From JACPUW01 sp049115495 (GTDB taxonomy: Bacteria; Bacteroidota; Bacteroidia; CAILMK01; JACPUW01), in assembly GCA_049115495.1 (NCBI GenBank), contig JAGDZV010000008.1, forward strand, positions 1-64,000: a DNA stretch of 64,000 bases, read 5' to 3'. Each line of letters begins with the position of its first letter. The stretch's first letter is position 1. Positions 44,293 to 53,681 of the stretch are shown here, piece after piece. Below the pieces are notes generated by a model. That model saw only the letters and a list, made by a program, of their open reading frames with translations. It ran no database searches and was not told the DNA's origin. A program made the position numbers and the translations under genes.

Positions 44293-45132
44293 CTATTTAA
44301 TCAAATACACAAATAATTTCAACTTCACCAAAATATAGGCCTTTTCATCAACAACAAATATTTTTGGTTTTGCTGCATTATTAAGCACTGTGTTAGGCAA
44401 AGGTAGGTTCTTTTGAGAATGCGAAACCGTATTAAAGGTGCATAAGCTATCATTATTAACCCAAAATATTGATTCATCTTCAACTTGAAATTCACTCGCA
44501 ATTTTTAGTGACTTACCATACCTGGCTGACAACGTTCCATTTATATCTAAAACAATGAGTTGCCCATTACTCAAAGCCATATAAACCTGGGCATTTTTTT
44601 CATACAGAAAACTTGGTTGCAAATCTTTTTCAATGACGTTGAGCTGATTTCCAGCGAATTTTTTACCAGAAATGTCAAACCTATTTATAGCCTGCTGTAT
44701 AGGATCATATATCCAAAACCCACCGAGCTTTGAATTAGCCACCAAAATATTTTGACCATAAATGCCAAAATTTTGAAGCTGTACTCGTCCCATTTCAGTT
44801 AACGTATTATCCACGAACATTACCATGTTTGCATCAGCATAGTGCAATAAAATGCGCATGGGATTCGAAACATCAATATTTATAATTTTCCCAAGAGATT
44901 TTTCATTATGAGTAAAATGTTGCCCTCTTGCGGTATAAACTTCAACAGAGTTGTCCCTATGTAGTAAGAATATGTTTCCTAGATCATCAACTCTTACTTT
45001 TTTTGCCTTTGAAACAGGTATGGAATCTTGTAAAACTAAGTGCTGTGCCTTTAACACGTTGGCACTAAACCACAAAATCAAGGCTTGTAGCAATACCGCC
45101 TTTCTGATATTTTTTAAGCTCAAAAACTCCAT
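44293..45132 (-). CDS. Exported beta-propeller-like protein, unrecognised
   Basis: The ATG at 45132 gives a signal peptide (MEFLSLKNIRKAVLLQALIL...KAQ); an upstream ATG at 45174 adds residues read from the preceding gene. The 279-residue protein has repeated strands of four-bladed appearance (DLGNIFLLHRDNSVEVY, SKLGGFWIYDPIQQAINRF, NAQVYMALSNGQLIVLDING, EDESIFWVNNDSLCTF), which suggests a YVTN/NHL-type propeller. Function unknown. The first 68 bp overlap the end of lpxH in another frame, so the pair is tightly coupled. Confidence 0.7.
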   Translation of the reverse strand: MEFLSLKNIRKAVLLQALILWFSANVLKAQHLVLQDSIPVSKAKKVRVDDLGNIFLLHRDNSVEVYTARGQHFTHNEKSLGKIINIDVSNPMRILLHYADANMVMFVDNTLTEMGRVQLQNFGIYGQNILVANSKLGGFWIYDPIQQAINRFDISGKKFAGNQLNVIEKDLQPSFLYEKNAQVYMALSNGQLIVLDINGTLSARYGKSLKIASEFQVEDESIFWVNNDSLCTFNTVSHSQKNLPLPNTVLNNAAKPKIFVVDEKAYILVKLKLFVYLIK

Positions 45133-45847
45133 TGGTAAGTTCACCAAAAGTAAAGTTTGAAATCCAGTCGCCAAGGTTAATGTAAACCGAATTATTTAAC
45201 TGAAGCTTTATAGGAACATGTCTATGCCCAAATACAAAGTAATCGTAGTGCTTATTTTTTAATATCTCTTTTGAGTAAATTACCAACCATTCCTTTTCCT
45301 CGCCCAAATACATCAGTTCTTCTTCACTTTCTGACTCCCTACTACTTCTACTAAGGTAGGTAGCCAATGGTACTCCCAAATCGGGGTGAAACCATCTAAA
45401 TAAAAATTGGCAAATTTTATTGGTAAAAATCTTCTTAATAAATTTATATCCATGGTCTCCGGGGCCCAAACCATCGCCATGCCCAACGTATAACTTTTTA
45501 TTTTGATGAGAGATTTGAATGGGTTTTTTATGGAGTTTTACTCCGAGCTCTTCTTCAAAATATCCGAACATCCACAAATCATGATTACCGGTAAAGAAAT
45601 GAATTTCAATACCTGAATCAACAAGTTCTTTTATTTTGGCTTGAAAACGAACAAAACCTTTTGGCACAACGTGTTTGTAATCATGCCAAAAATCAAAAAT
45701 ATCTCCAACCAAATAAATATGAGAAGCCCTATCCCTAATTTGCTCAAACCACTCAAGAATTAACTTCTCTCTATTTTCACTTTTACTTTTTGTTGGGGTG
45801 CCTAAATGAAAATCAGATGCGAAAAATATACTTTTTGCATTGTTCAT
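45065..45847 (-). CDS. lpxH: UDP-2,3-diacylglucosamine diphosphatase (LpxH-like)
   Basis: This 260-residue calcineurin-like phosphoesterase has the full metal set: SDFHLG, VGDIFDFW, TGNHDLW, VGHGDGLGPGD and FGHRH. LpxH hydrolyses UDP-2,3-diacylglucosamine to lipid X, the fourth step of lipid A synthesis, at the inner membrane face. An insertion of amphipathic helices (about 150-200; GYKFIKKIFTNK) forms the usual lid. It starts right after the LUD-like gene and overlaps the following propeller-like gene by 68 bp. Confidence 0.9.
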   Translation of the reverse strand: MNNAKSIFFASDFHLGTPTKSKSENREKLILEWFEQIRDRASHIYLVGDIFDFWHDYKHVVPKGFVRFQAKIKELVDSGIEIHFFTGNHDLWMFGYFEEELGVKLHKKPIQISHQNKKLYVGHGDGLGPGDHGYKFIKKIFTNKICQFLFRWFHPDLGVPLATYLSRSSRESESEEELMYLGEEKEWLVIYSKEILKNKHYDYFVFGHRHVPIKLQLNNSVYINLGDWISNFTFGELTNGVFELKKYQKGGIATSLDFVV

Positions 45848-46459
45848 TTATCTACTATTTAAAATGAAACTAACCTTCTGGGCCTGCTCATTTAATGATT
45901 CACTTTCAACTATGTTTAAAAGCTGAATTGAAAGCAAATCACTATCTCCGATTCTGTTTCTTATTCTTTCGAAAAGAAGTTTAGAATTTTTTACGAGCGA
46001 ATCTTTATAGCAAACAATAACTAAGTTTTGGGTTTTAATCAATGCCTCAGCTATAAAACCATTGTAATTGAAAGAAGCAAAAAGACCATTGGGTTCAAAG
46101 TAATCAGCCATAAAAACAGCCACCGTATTTGAATCTATGTAGTCTGAATTATCAATGTAAGTTAAACCACAAGAGTTGAAATAGTTGATTAGCTTTTTAC
46201 TATTACAAACAAAGTTTTTGATATTACTTCGTTCTGTAAAGAGTATGAACTGATCTAAGAAATGGTATTTATTATAACAAGAAAAAAGTTTTGAATGCTC
46301 TCCTATACTCTTTTTTAGCTCGTCAATAACCTTATCTTCATCAATGCTTTTAACTGCAAAAGCAGTTTGACTAGTGGCAGAGTTTCTATCTCTAACACTA
46401 ACCAAACTGCTTCTAACTTCTTTAAGAATCCTTTCTCTAGGACTAAGATTAATATTCAA
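45848..46459 (-). CDS. LUD-domain (LutC-like) protein, divergent
   Basis: The 203-residue protein starts LSPRERILKEVRSSL, as LutC/YkgG proteins do, and keeps an alpha/beta LUD-like layout (NIKNFVCNSKKLINYF, NTVAVFMADYFEPNGLFASF, QNLVIVCYKDSLV). The family is linked to lactate oxidation, but no lutA or lutB is present. In many Bacteroidota a divergent LUD protein sits next to ftsH as here, with no proven role. The stop is directly followed by the lpxH start. The assignment rests on the N-terminus and neighbourhood. Confidence 0.65.
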   Translation of the reverse strand: MNINLSPRERILKEVRSSLVSVRDRNSATSQTAFAVKSIDEDKVIDELKKSIGEHSKLFSCYNKYHFLDQFILFTERSNIKNFVCNSKKLINYFNSCGLTYIDNSDYIDSNTVAVFMADYFEPNGLFASFNYNGFIAEALIKTQNLVIVCYKDSLVKNSKLLFERIRNRIGDSDLLSIQLLNIVESESLNEQAQKVSFILNSR

Positions 46460-46473
46460 TATTACTTCTTGTT

Positions 46474-48546
46474 CTAATTGGCCTTTTCTTCAGGTGTTTC
46501 TGTTTCAGGCTTCTCTGTTTCATCTACAACTTCAGTATTTGGCATAGCTTCAGCGGCTTTTTCTTCCTTCTTATCTGCAGCATCACCACTTGCCATATAT
46601 TCATCATAAACATCAAGCTTGTCAAATGGCCTTGGGCCTAAAAGAGCTACAAGATCTGTTTTAAATATGATCTCTTTTTCAAGAAGTTCTTTTGCAACTC
46701 TTTCTAGGTCATCTTTTCTTTCAATTAACATTTGCTTTGTTCTATCGTATGCCTTTGCAATATAATTTCTTACTTCGGCGTCAATAAGCTCGGCTGTTTT
46801 GTCAGAATATGGCTTATGGAAAGATTCACCTCTATCTACAAAAGATATATTACCCACATTTGGATTCATACCGTAAACCGCTACTAAATCATATGCCATC
46901 TTGGTAATTCTTTCAAGATCATTTTGAGCACCGGTTGAAACTCTTCCAAAAATGATATCTTCAGCTACTCTACCACCCAATGCCATGCAAATTGAATCGT
47001 TGATTTGCTCTGTTGTATACAAATATTGCTCTTTGGGCAAATATTGAGCATATCCTAATGCTGCCATACCTCTTGGAACTATAGATACTTTTACCAAAGG
47101 ATCGCAGTGTTCAGAAAACCAACCTACCACAGCATGTCCTGCTTCATGGTACGCTACTATATTCTTTTCTTCAGGTGAAATGATTTTATTCTTTTTCTCA
47201 AGACCCCCAATTACCCTATCAATGGCATCTTGGAAATCATGAAACTCAACTGACTTACTACTTCTTCTGGCTGCAATTAGTGCAGCTTCGTTGCAAACAT
47301 TCGCAATCTCAGCCCCTGCAAAACCTGGTGTTTGAGCAGCTAATTTTCTAGCGTCAACATCCTTGCCACTTTTTATAGGCTTTAAATGAACCTTAAAAAT
47401 TGCTTCTCTACCAACAATATCGGGTTTATCTATACCAATTTGACGATCAAATCTTCCTGGTCTTAGCAATGCGCTATCAAGTACATCAGGACGGTTTGTG
47501 GCAGCCATTAATATTACACCACTATTTGTTCCAAAACCATCCATTTCAGTCAAAAGCTGGTTAAGAGTATTCTCTCTTTCGTCGTTACCTCCTGTAAATG
47601 AATTTCTTCCCCTAGCTCTACCAACGGCATCAATTTCATCAATAAAGATTATGCAGGGTGCTTTTTCTTTTGCTTGCTTAAATAGGTCTCTAACCCTTGA
47701 AGCACCAACACCAACAAACATTTCAACAAAATCAGAACCTGAAAGTGAAAAGAAAGGTACGTCAGCTTCTCCAGCAACGGCTTTGGCCATTAGGGTTTTA
47801 CCTGTACCAGGAGGGCCTACAAGTAGCACACCTTTTGGAATTTTACCTCCTAACTCAGTATATTTTTTTGGATTCTTAAGAAAATCCACCACTTCCATTA
47901 CTTCGGTTTTCGCTTCTTCAAGACCTGCTACATCTTTAAAAGTAACATTAACCTTTGTATCCTTATCAAAAACTTGGGCACGGCTTTTACCAATATTAAA
48001 AATTTGACCACCGGGTCCGCCCCCGCCTCCGAGCCTTCTCATTATAAATACCCAAAAGAAAATGATTATTAAAATTGGCATTATTAACCAAAACCATTTT
48101 TCAAAGTAATTTTCCCTTGTTTTAGACTGAACAGGGGGCGATTCCATACCTATCTCTTCAGCATAACCAGAGACCATATCTCTTAGGTTGTCGTTTTGAC
48201 CAATTTCAAATTTAAAATGTGGGCCTTCTTTGGTTGGGTAAAATGGCGACTCTAAATCGTCTTTGTAATACTCATCATAAGCTTCTTGAGAAACCGTGAT
48301 GTATACCAGTCTATCATTTATAACCAAGAATGATTCAACCTCTCGGTTTTTCATCATTTCCTTAGCTTCTTCCCAGGTTTTGTCTTGAGCAAAATCACCC
48401 GGAACCATATTAATGAGTAATAAGACAGCCGCTAATACAAAGTAGATCCAATAATAATTGAATCTGCCTTTACCTTGGCCACCGCCAGGAAAAGGACTTT
48501 TTTTATTGTTTCCGCCTTTGGCGTTTTTATTCGGTTCTTGTGTCAT
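46474..48546 (-). CDS. ftsH: ATP-dependent membrane zinc protease FtsH
   Basis: The 690-residue protein has two N-terminal helices flanking a periplasmic domain (about 33-50 and 145-165), an AAA module with Walker A GPPGTGKT, Walker B CIIFIDEIDAVG and the second region of homology MAATNRPDVLDSALLRPGRFDR, and an M41 protease domain with HEAGH near residue 460. A long acidic Glu/Thr tail follows. It degrades misfolded membrane proteins and regulatory targets such as LpxC. It lies in the order rsfS, ftsH, LUD, lpxH, common in Bacteroidota. Confidence 0.97.
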   Translation of the reverse strand: MTQEPNKNAKGGNNKKSPFPGGGQGKGRFNYYWIYFVLAAVLLLINMVPGDFAQDKTWEEAKEMMKNREVESFLVINDRLVYITVSQEAYDEYYKDDLESPFYPTKEGPHFKFEIGQNDNLRDMVSGYAEEIGMESPPVQSKTRENYFEKWFWLIMPILIIIFFWVFIMRRLGGGGGPGGQIFNIGKSRAQVFDKDTKVNVTFKDVAGLEEAKTEVMEVVDFLKNPKKYTELGGKIPKGVLLVGPPGTGKTLMAKAVAGEADVPFFSLSGSDFVEMFVGVGASRVRDLFKQAKEKAPCIIFIDEIDAVGRARGRNSFTGGNDERENTLNQLLTEMDGFGTNSGVILMAATNRPDVLDSALLRPGRFDRQIGIDKPDIVGREAIFKVHLKPIKSGKDVDARKLAAQTPGFAGAEIANVCNEAALIAARRSSKSVEFHDFQDAIDRVIGGLEKKNKIISPEEKNIVAYHEAGHAVVGWFSEHCDPLVKVSIVPRGMAALGYAQYLPKEQYLYTTEQINDSICMALGGRVAEDIIFGRVSTGAQNDLERITKMAYDLVAVYGMNPNVGNISFVDRGESFHKPYSDKTAELIDAEVRNYIAKAYDRTKQMLIERKDDLERVAKELLEKEIIFKTDLVALLGPRPFDKLDVYDEYMASGDAADKKEEKAAEAMPNTEVVDETEKPETETPEEKAN

Positions 48547-48557
48547 TAAAATATTGG

Positions 48558-48935
48558 TTAATTAATTGTTTCAAACTCTTCAATTGGTGCATCTGCCCAC
48601 AATTCTTCAATTGCGAAAAATTCACGATGCTTTTCAACGAAAATGTGTGCCACCATATCAAAGTAGTCTAACAAAATCCACTCGCTATTTTCATAACCTT
48701 CTGAATGTGAAGGCCAAACCCCCAATTTGTTAAAAACTGTTTCTTCTATTGATTTGGCAATAGACTTGGCTTGTCTGTCAGATTGTCCGTGACATACGAC
48801 ATAATAATCACTCGTAGAATTCTCTATTTCAATTAAGTTGAGTGCCACAATGTCTTTTGCCTTTTTTTCTTGTGCCCCTTCTATGATTGCATCTTTAAGC
48901 TCTTGAAGAGTAAAATTTTTGTGCGTTTTTGGCAT
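48558..48935 (-). CDS. rsfS: Ribosome silencing factor RsfS
   Basis: The 125-residue Iojap/RsfS protein binds ribosomal protein L14 and blocks subunit joining when nutrients are low. The family core is clear: AKDIVALNLIEIENSTSDYYVVCHGQSD, VEGYE-like HSEGYENSEWILLDYFDMVAHIF. Length is normal. Its stop is 11 bp before the ftsH start, and the two genes are cotranscribed. Confidence 0.95.
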   Translation of the reverse strand: MPKTHKNFTLQELKDAIIEGAQEKKAKDIVALNLIEIENSTSDYYVVCHGQSDRQAKSIAKSIEETVFNKLGVWPSHSEGYENSEWILLDYFDMVAHIFVEKHREFFAIEELWADAPIEEFETIN

Positions 48936-49007
48936 TTATATTCTTAGGTACGTGCTATTAACTAACAAAACTACTTATTGGTTTTTTAAACCTTTGTTAT
49001 TTTATCC

Positions 49008-49430
49008 TTATTCGCGTTCAACCTTCATTAAATTAAGGAAGTATCTATTTTCAAGCTCGTTTAACATGAAGGTTAAATTTATAGGAGTAATCTCATTAAA
49101 TAAACCTACCCTAAGTTTTACGGTTTCTCTGTCTTCTAACACTATACTGTTGCCTGAGAACCTGGGTTCAATATCGTTTTCATCCATTTCGTATGGATTT
49201 GATATACCAATCGAAAAATCATCGGGCAATTCAAGGTATTCTTTATCCTCGAATATCATTATTGAATAATCAGACAGATGGTAGTGCAGGGCATCTCTAA
49301 ATTTAGCCATACTACCAACCCTCACCAGTTTCTCGGCCTCATCAGGCTTCTTTTCAGAAAGTAGTTTTAAGAAATCATAGATCTTATCTAATACTTCGTC
49401 GCGATTTGGTTTATTTTCCCAAAAATTCAT
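49008..49430 (-). CDS. Unrecognised 140-residue cytoplasmic protein
   Basis: The acidic, soluble protein starts MNFWENKPNRDEVLDKIYDF and has a helical N-terminal third, then a beta-rich section (YSIMIFEDKEYLELPDDFSIGI, NSIVLEDRETVKLRVGLFNE). There is no signal peptide, metal site or known motif. It lies between rsfS and the divergent Nudix gene, with only 21 bp to the latter. The frame has ordinary codon use, so it is taken as a real gene of unknown function. Confidence 0.65.
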   Translation of the reverse strand: MNFWENKPNRDEVLDKIYDFLKLLSEKKPDEAEKLVRVGSMAKFRDALHYHLSDYSIMIFEDKEYLELPDDFSIGISNPYEMDENDIEPRFSGNSIVLEDRETVKLRVGLFNEITPINLTFMLNELENRYFLNLMKVERE

Positions 49431-49451
49431 TCTGCAAAATTACTTGAGTAT

Positions 49452-49904
49452 ATGTCTGAGGAAAAACAAAGTCCAAATGAATTAAAAGTTAGAGTTTACG
49501 GAATCATTAAAAAAGAAGGTAGAATTTTAGTAAGCATCGAAAAATATAAGGACATGGAGTTTGCAAAGTTTCCTGGTGGTGGCTTAGAATTTGGAGAAAC
49601 CCCAGTAGACTGTTTAAAACGTGAGTTATTTGAAGAATTATCAGTTAAAAATCCTAGAGTAAGTCTTTTGCATGTATCTGAAGTGTATGTTCAAAATAGA
49701 TTTAACCCCAAGCAGCAAGTAATTGGTATATACTATGAAGTTGAACTTGAACAACCTGACCTCGATCCAATTAACAAAAACTTGAATTCCATCAAAAATG
49801 AAGGGAGCCTGCTAATGGTAAGAAGAGAATGGATCAAAATCAAAGACCTTAGGAATAAGCTCACATTTGAAATGGACTTGAATACAGTTGATAAAATCAA
49901 ATAA
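49452..49904 (+). CDS. Nudix hydrolase
   Basis: The 150-residue protein has a Nudix box (GLEFGETPVDCLKRELFEEL) that fits GX5EX7REUXEEXGU except at its end, with the metal-binding REx2EE glutamates present. The substrate, some nucleoside diphosphate linked to another group, cannot be predicted. It is a single-gene unit followed by a strong bidirectional terminator, and divergent from the unrecognised gene upstream. Confidence 0.88.
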   Translation: MSEEKQSPNELKVRVYGIIKKEGRILVSIEKYKDMEFAKFPGGGLEFGETPVDCLKRELFEELSVKNPRVSLLHVSEVYVQNRFNPKQQVIGIYYEVELEQPDLDPINKNLNSIKNEGSLLMVRREWIKIKDLRNKLTFEMDLNTVDKIK

Positions 49905-49934
49905 AAAAGGCCCTGAAATCAATCAGGGCCTTTT
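49905..49934. terminator. Bidirectional terminator between the Nudix and paaN genes
   Basis: A perfect 12-bp stem (AAAAGGCCCTGA, 49905-49916, with TCAGGGCCTTTT, 49923-49934) around a 6-nt loop lies between two convergent genes, with T tracts on both strands. Confidence 0.9.
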
Positions 49935-49956
49935 ATCAAACTTATATCTTAAGATG

Positions 49957-51606
49957 TTAGACTTCTCTATGTCCAACCCAAACAAATCTTTTATTTACGT
50001 ATTCTGGATTGGTAAATGAAGCGTTTCCGGCCGGATTACCACCAGTTACATGAAAATCAGAGAAAGCAGCATGCTGATTTACAAATATGCCACCTACCAA
50101 ATTGAAAGAAACTGGGATAAAAACTTCTTCCATCTCCTCTTTAATATGCTGCTTAGTGGTTTCATTAGTTGAGTAAGCCAAACAGGTAATTGCTCCGTGC
50201 TCCTCGCCCATTTTCTTGGCCTTTGCTACCGAATCTTCAGTACTTTTTGTTTTGATTACAAATACTATTGGTCCAAAAAGCTCCTGCTCATAAGTCTCTA
50301 CTTTATCGCCATCAACTACTAACACAGACGCACTTCCTACCCTTGCATTTTCAAATTGAGGGCTATCTACGTTTGTAGTTTCCAATGCAACTTCTGCTTC
50401 GTATTTATTTGTATTGTTTAATCTATCTAGTGTTACATCATTTTGAATGGCTCCAAGAACACCAACACCCATTTTTGGATGACTTGCTACCCCAGAAAGT
50501 GCCTTTTTTAAATGACCTACAAAATCATCGAAGCTAACGTTCCCCTCTGGTGTATTAATTCCTGTTTCGGGCACAAAAAAGTTTTGTGGCGCGGTACACA
50601 TTTGACCACTATAAAGCGAAATAGAGAAACCAATATTTTGCATTACTGCCTTTAAGTCTGCAGCAGAATCAATAATACATGAGTTAACACCCGCTTTTTC
50701 AGTAAATACCGTTTTTCCTGAAATTCCTTCTACATAATTTCCAAAGGCACTACCACCCGTATAGTCAATTAGTTTTACATCGCTATGCTCAGCCAATTCT
50801 TTTGTAATAAGGTGACCAGAAACATCAGCACCCAACTGACAAATATTTGGATCAAGTCCTGCTTCCTTAAGCACATTTTGAATTTCAGCAACCACAATTG
50901 CAATAGGTAAAACAGAGCCCGGGTGCGGCTTAACAATAGTAGGGTTACCGGTTGCCAAACTTGCATAAAGACCTGGAACCGTATTCCAAGTAGGGAAAGT
51001 TGAACAACCAATTACCAAGGCCACTCCTTTTGGTACCGCTTTATATTCCTTTTTTAAGGTAATATCAAACTTGCCCATTGGTTTTACCCAGGTAATATCT
51101 TCAGGAAAACGTGATTGCTCTTCAAATGCCATGGCAACGGCTTCAAGCGCTCTATCAGCAGCATGTGGCCCAGAAGCCTGAAAAGACATGATAAACGATT
51201 GACCTGTTGTATGCATTGTGGCATGCCCAATTTCAAAAAATCTATCCTTTACTCTTTCTAAGCTTTCAACTAAAATTCCAGCGCGTTCGGCAGGGCTTGT
51301 TTTTGACCAAGCCTTTCTTGAAGACTTGGCATTTGCCACAAGCGTTTCTGAGTCGAATAAAGGGTATTGAACTCCAAGATTTTCTCTTGTGTATGGGGAA
51401 TTTTCTTCTCCGCCCCAATTATTTGAAGTTTGACTTAGTTCTTCAAACTTATTACCCAATTGTGTATTGTAGGCTTTCTCACCATCAGGCCCAGCACTTT
51501 CTCCGTAAGCTTTTGGATGCTCTGGATATTGAGCAAAAAATACGCGCTCTTTATTTGCCTGTACGGCTCTATCTATAATTGACTTGTGTTTTTCGTAGTA
51601 TGACAT
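49957..51606 (-). CDS. paaN: Phenylacetate-degradation aldehyde dehydrogenase PaaN-type
   Basis: The 549-residue enzyme of the aldehyde dehydrogenase superfamily matches the PaaN type in its long N-terminus (KSIIDRAVQANKERVFFAQYPEHP begins this region), the NAD-binding FPTWNTVPGLYASLATGNP, TGGSAFGNYVEG and the catalytic Cys in SLYSGQMCTAPQNFF. PaaN-type enzymes oxidise the ring-opened semialdehyde of the phenylacetyl-CoA pathway. No other paa gene is in the window, so the partner genes are elsewhere or the enzyme has another aldehyde substrate. Single-gene unit flanked by terminators. Confidence 0.85.
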   Translation of the reverse strand: MSYYEKHKSIIDRAVQANKERVFFAQYPEHPKAYGESAGPDGEKAYNTQLGNKFEELSQTSNNWGGEENSPYTRENLGVQYPLFDSETLVANAKSSRKAWSKTSPAERAGILVESLERVKDRFFEIGHATMHTTGQSFIMSFQASGPHAADRALEAVAMAFEEQSRFPEDITWVKPMGKFDITLKKEYKAVPKGVALVIGCSTFPTWNTVPGLYASLATGNPTIVKPHPGSVLPIAIVVAEIQNVLKEAGLDPNICQLGADVSGHLITKELAEHSDVKLIDYTGGSAFGNYVEGISGKTVFTEKAGVNSCIIDSAADLKAVMQNIGFSISLYSGQMCTAPQNFFVPETGINTPEGNVSFDDFVGHLKKALSGVASHPKMGVGVLGAIQNDVTLDRLNNTNKYEAEVALETTNVDSPQFENARVGSASVLVVDGDKVETYEQELFGPIVFVIKTKSTEDSVAKAKKMGEEHGAITCLAYSTNETTKQHIKEEMEEVFIPVSFNLVGGIFVNQHAAFSDFHVTGGNPAGNASFTNPEYVNKRFVWVGHREV

Positions 51607-51670
51607 TGATTAAGTAGGTTTTCTTGCCTTCAAAAATAGTTTTAGAACGGCTTTAGTTAGAAAAAGAAAC

Positions 51671-51699
51671 AAAAAAGCCACCGACAGTGCGGTGGCTTT
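51671..51699 (-). terminator. Terminator of the POT transporter gene
   Basis: AAAGCCACCG (51674-51683) pairs with CGGTGGCTTT (51690-51699) around a 6-nt loop. On the minus strand the T run (six T) directly follows, 25 bp after the transporter stop. Confidence 0.88.
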
Positions 51700-51723
51700 G
51701 TATTGTATAATGAAAGAATTCAA

Positions 51724-53622
51724 CTATTCAACACCATGCATTAGCTTTTTTATTGGGTTATTTAGCACAGCCACAATTAAAGCAATTGCAACCAATACCA
51801 AACCAATTGTTGTAAATACAGAAACGTATTTGTCAAGTCTTGTTTTTTGTACAGTGTCTTTTTGCACATCTAAGGCCGCCATTACCGATTGGCCTTCAAA
51901 TTCACCTTCATCAAAACCACCTCTATAGTACATCCAATCGTCAATACTCATTCCTGGCTCAGATGATTTATCTTCATCTTTTTCAACAATGGCAAGGTAC
52001 CTTGTATTTAGGGCGCCCCAGGCGTCTTTATTTAGCCATTCGCTTGAACTTTCTAAAGGATCGTTCATTGCACGGTTTGATTTCCAATCGTCAAAAGAAA
52101 TATCCTTATTTAAACCTTCTCTAATCTCAATCCAGTCTTCAATATCTTGATACTTCTCGTACGATATGTTTTTAGGTAAATCACCAAGTGTAACCCAGTC
52201 TTCAAAGTTTACGCTGGTTTCTTCTGCTGCTTCCATTACAGTGGTTTTGGCATTAAAACCTTCTACTTCTTCGCCACCGCCACCGTGGCCACCACCGGTT
52301 AGCGCAGCAATTTGTCCACCAACAAGGTTGGCAATTGCAAAGCTTAAAAACCAAGCACCCATGGCCGTTGCCGCCATTTTCTTTGGTGCCAATTTGGTAA
52401 CCATTGACAAACCAATTGGTGATAAGAATAATTCACCAGTGGTATGTAACAAGTAAAGAAATACTAGTATTAATAAAGGAACCAAATTGTTCTCAGACAT
52501 CATATAACCTACATAGGTTAATAGAAAACCTGCTGCTAGTTGTAAAATACCAAAAGCAAACTTCATTGGAATACTAGGGTTTTTACCAATTGCAGATAGC
52601 TTAACCCACATTACGGAAAATAAAGAACCGAATATGATTATGAATGCAGGGTTAAAGAACTGTGTCATTGTAGCTGGCATAACCCAACCAAAAATTTCTC
52701 TATTTACACTTCTATCAGCAAACAAGGTAAGTGAAGTACCAGCTTGTTCAAAACATGCCCAGAAAGCAATGTTAATCACCATGAAAATGATAAGGGCCTT
52801 CATTCGGTCAGCCCAAATCTTTTCTCCTGTTCTCTTATCTTCATCGCTTCCCGCTTTAATCATGGTAAAGGCTATGTAAAGGAATAACCCTAAGAAAATC
52901 CAATTAAGAATTCCATTGTTAAGAATAAGCACATAACACAAAGGGATAAGAGATAATGATCCTACAGTGATTACTTGAACATAGTTAAAAGGTCCAAATA
53001 CCTTTTGTTTTCCTTTCTCTGTAAAACCAAGGCCTTGTGCAGCTTCATAAGTATTTCTAAACGAATAGAAAATAAAGATTCCTAAGAGCATACCAATACC
53101 GGCTAGCATAAAGCCTTTTTCAAAACCGTATGTTTCTCCAACATAAGCAACAAGCGTTGTAGCCAATAATGCACCTACATTAATACCAATGTAGAATATT
53201 GTAAAACCAGAGTCTCTTCTTGGGTCGTTGTCCTCATAGAGTTTTCCTACAATGGTTGAAATATTTGCCTTAAAATATCCATTACCAACAATTAAGGCTC
53301 CCATTCCAATAAGCAAAAACTCTTGGGTACCTCCTAATATGAAGAATTCGCCAATTGCCATTAAAATACCACCGAGAATAACGGCGTATCTATATCCTAA
53401 GAAGTTATCGGCCAACTTACCTCCTAAAATTGGAGCTGCGTACACTAAACCAGTGTAGGCACCATAAATTAAAGATGCTTCGGCATCACCATTTAAAAGA
53501 GACTTTACTAGATAAAGGGTAAGTAATACCCTCATACCATAGTAACAAAACCTTTCCCACATTTCTGAGAAAAAGAGTGTCATCAGACCTCTCGGCTGAC
53601 CTGTTTTTACTTCTGTACTCAC
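51724..53622 (-). CDS. Proton-dependent oligopeptide (POT) transporter with a large hydrophilic insertion
   Basis: The 632-residue MFS protein of the PTR2/POT family imports di- and tripeptides with protons. The signature is present: GLMTLFFSEMWERFCYYGMR with the ExxERFxYY proton site, and FTIFYIGINVGALLATTL. Before the last helix (TTIGLVLVAIALIVAVL) a hydrophilic stretch of about 145 residues is inserted, containing a recurring acidic DDW/EDW motif (VNFEDW, DIEDW, ISFDDW, MSIDDW). Start codon is GTG 53622. It is a single-gene unit with its own terminator. Confidence 0.88.
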   Translation of the reverse strand: MSTEVKTGQPRGLMTLFFSEMWERFCYYGMRVLLTLYLVKSLLNGDAEASLIYGAYTGLVYAAPILGGKLADNFLGYRYAVILGGILMAIGEFFILGGTQEFLLIGMGALIVGNGYFKANISTIVGKLYEDNDPRRDSGFTIFYIGINVGALLATTLVAYVGETYGFEKGFMLAGIGMLLGIFIFYSFRNTYEAAQGLGFTEKGKQKVFGPFNYVQVITVGSLSLIPLCYVLILNNGILNWIFLGLFLYIAFTMIKAGSDEDKRTGEKIWADRMKALIIFMVINIAFWACFEQAGTSLTLFADRSVNREIFGWVMPATMTQFFNPAFIIIFGSLFSVMWVKLSAIGKNPSIPMKFAFGILQLAAGFLLTYVGYMMSENNLVPLLILVFLYLLHTTGELFLSPIGLSMVTKLAPKKMAATAMGAWFLSFAIANLVGGQIAALTGGGHGGGGEEVEGFNAKTTVMEAAEETSVNFEDWVTLGDLPKNISYEKYQDIEDWIEIREGLNKDISFDDWKSNRAMNDPLESSSEWLNKDAWGALNTRYLAIVEKDEDKSSEPGMSIDDWMYYRGGFDEGEFEGQSVMAALDVQKDTVQKTRLDKYVSVFTTIGLVLVAIALIVAVLNNPIKKLMHGVE

Positions 53623-53681
53623 GTTTAGGTTGTTTAAATTTTGACGAATATATAAAAAGGACTTATTTGAGCAACCATTGG

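Noticed and set aside
47498..48007. 169-codon plus-strand frame opposite ftsH
   Set aside because: Shadow of the conserved AAA domain on the other strand. No start context or homology.
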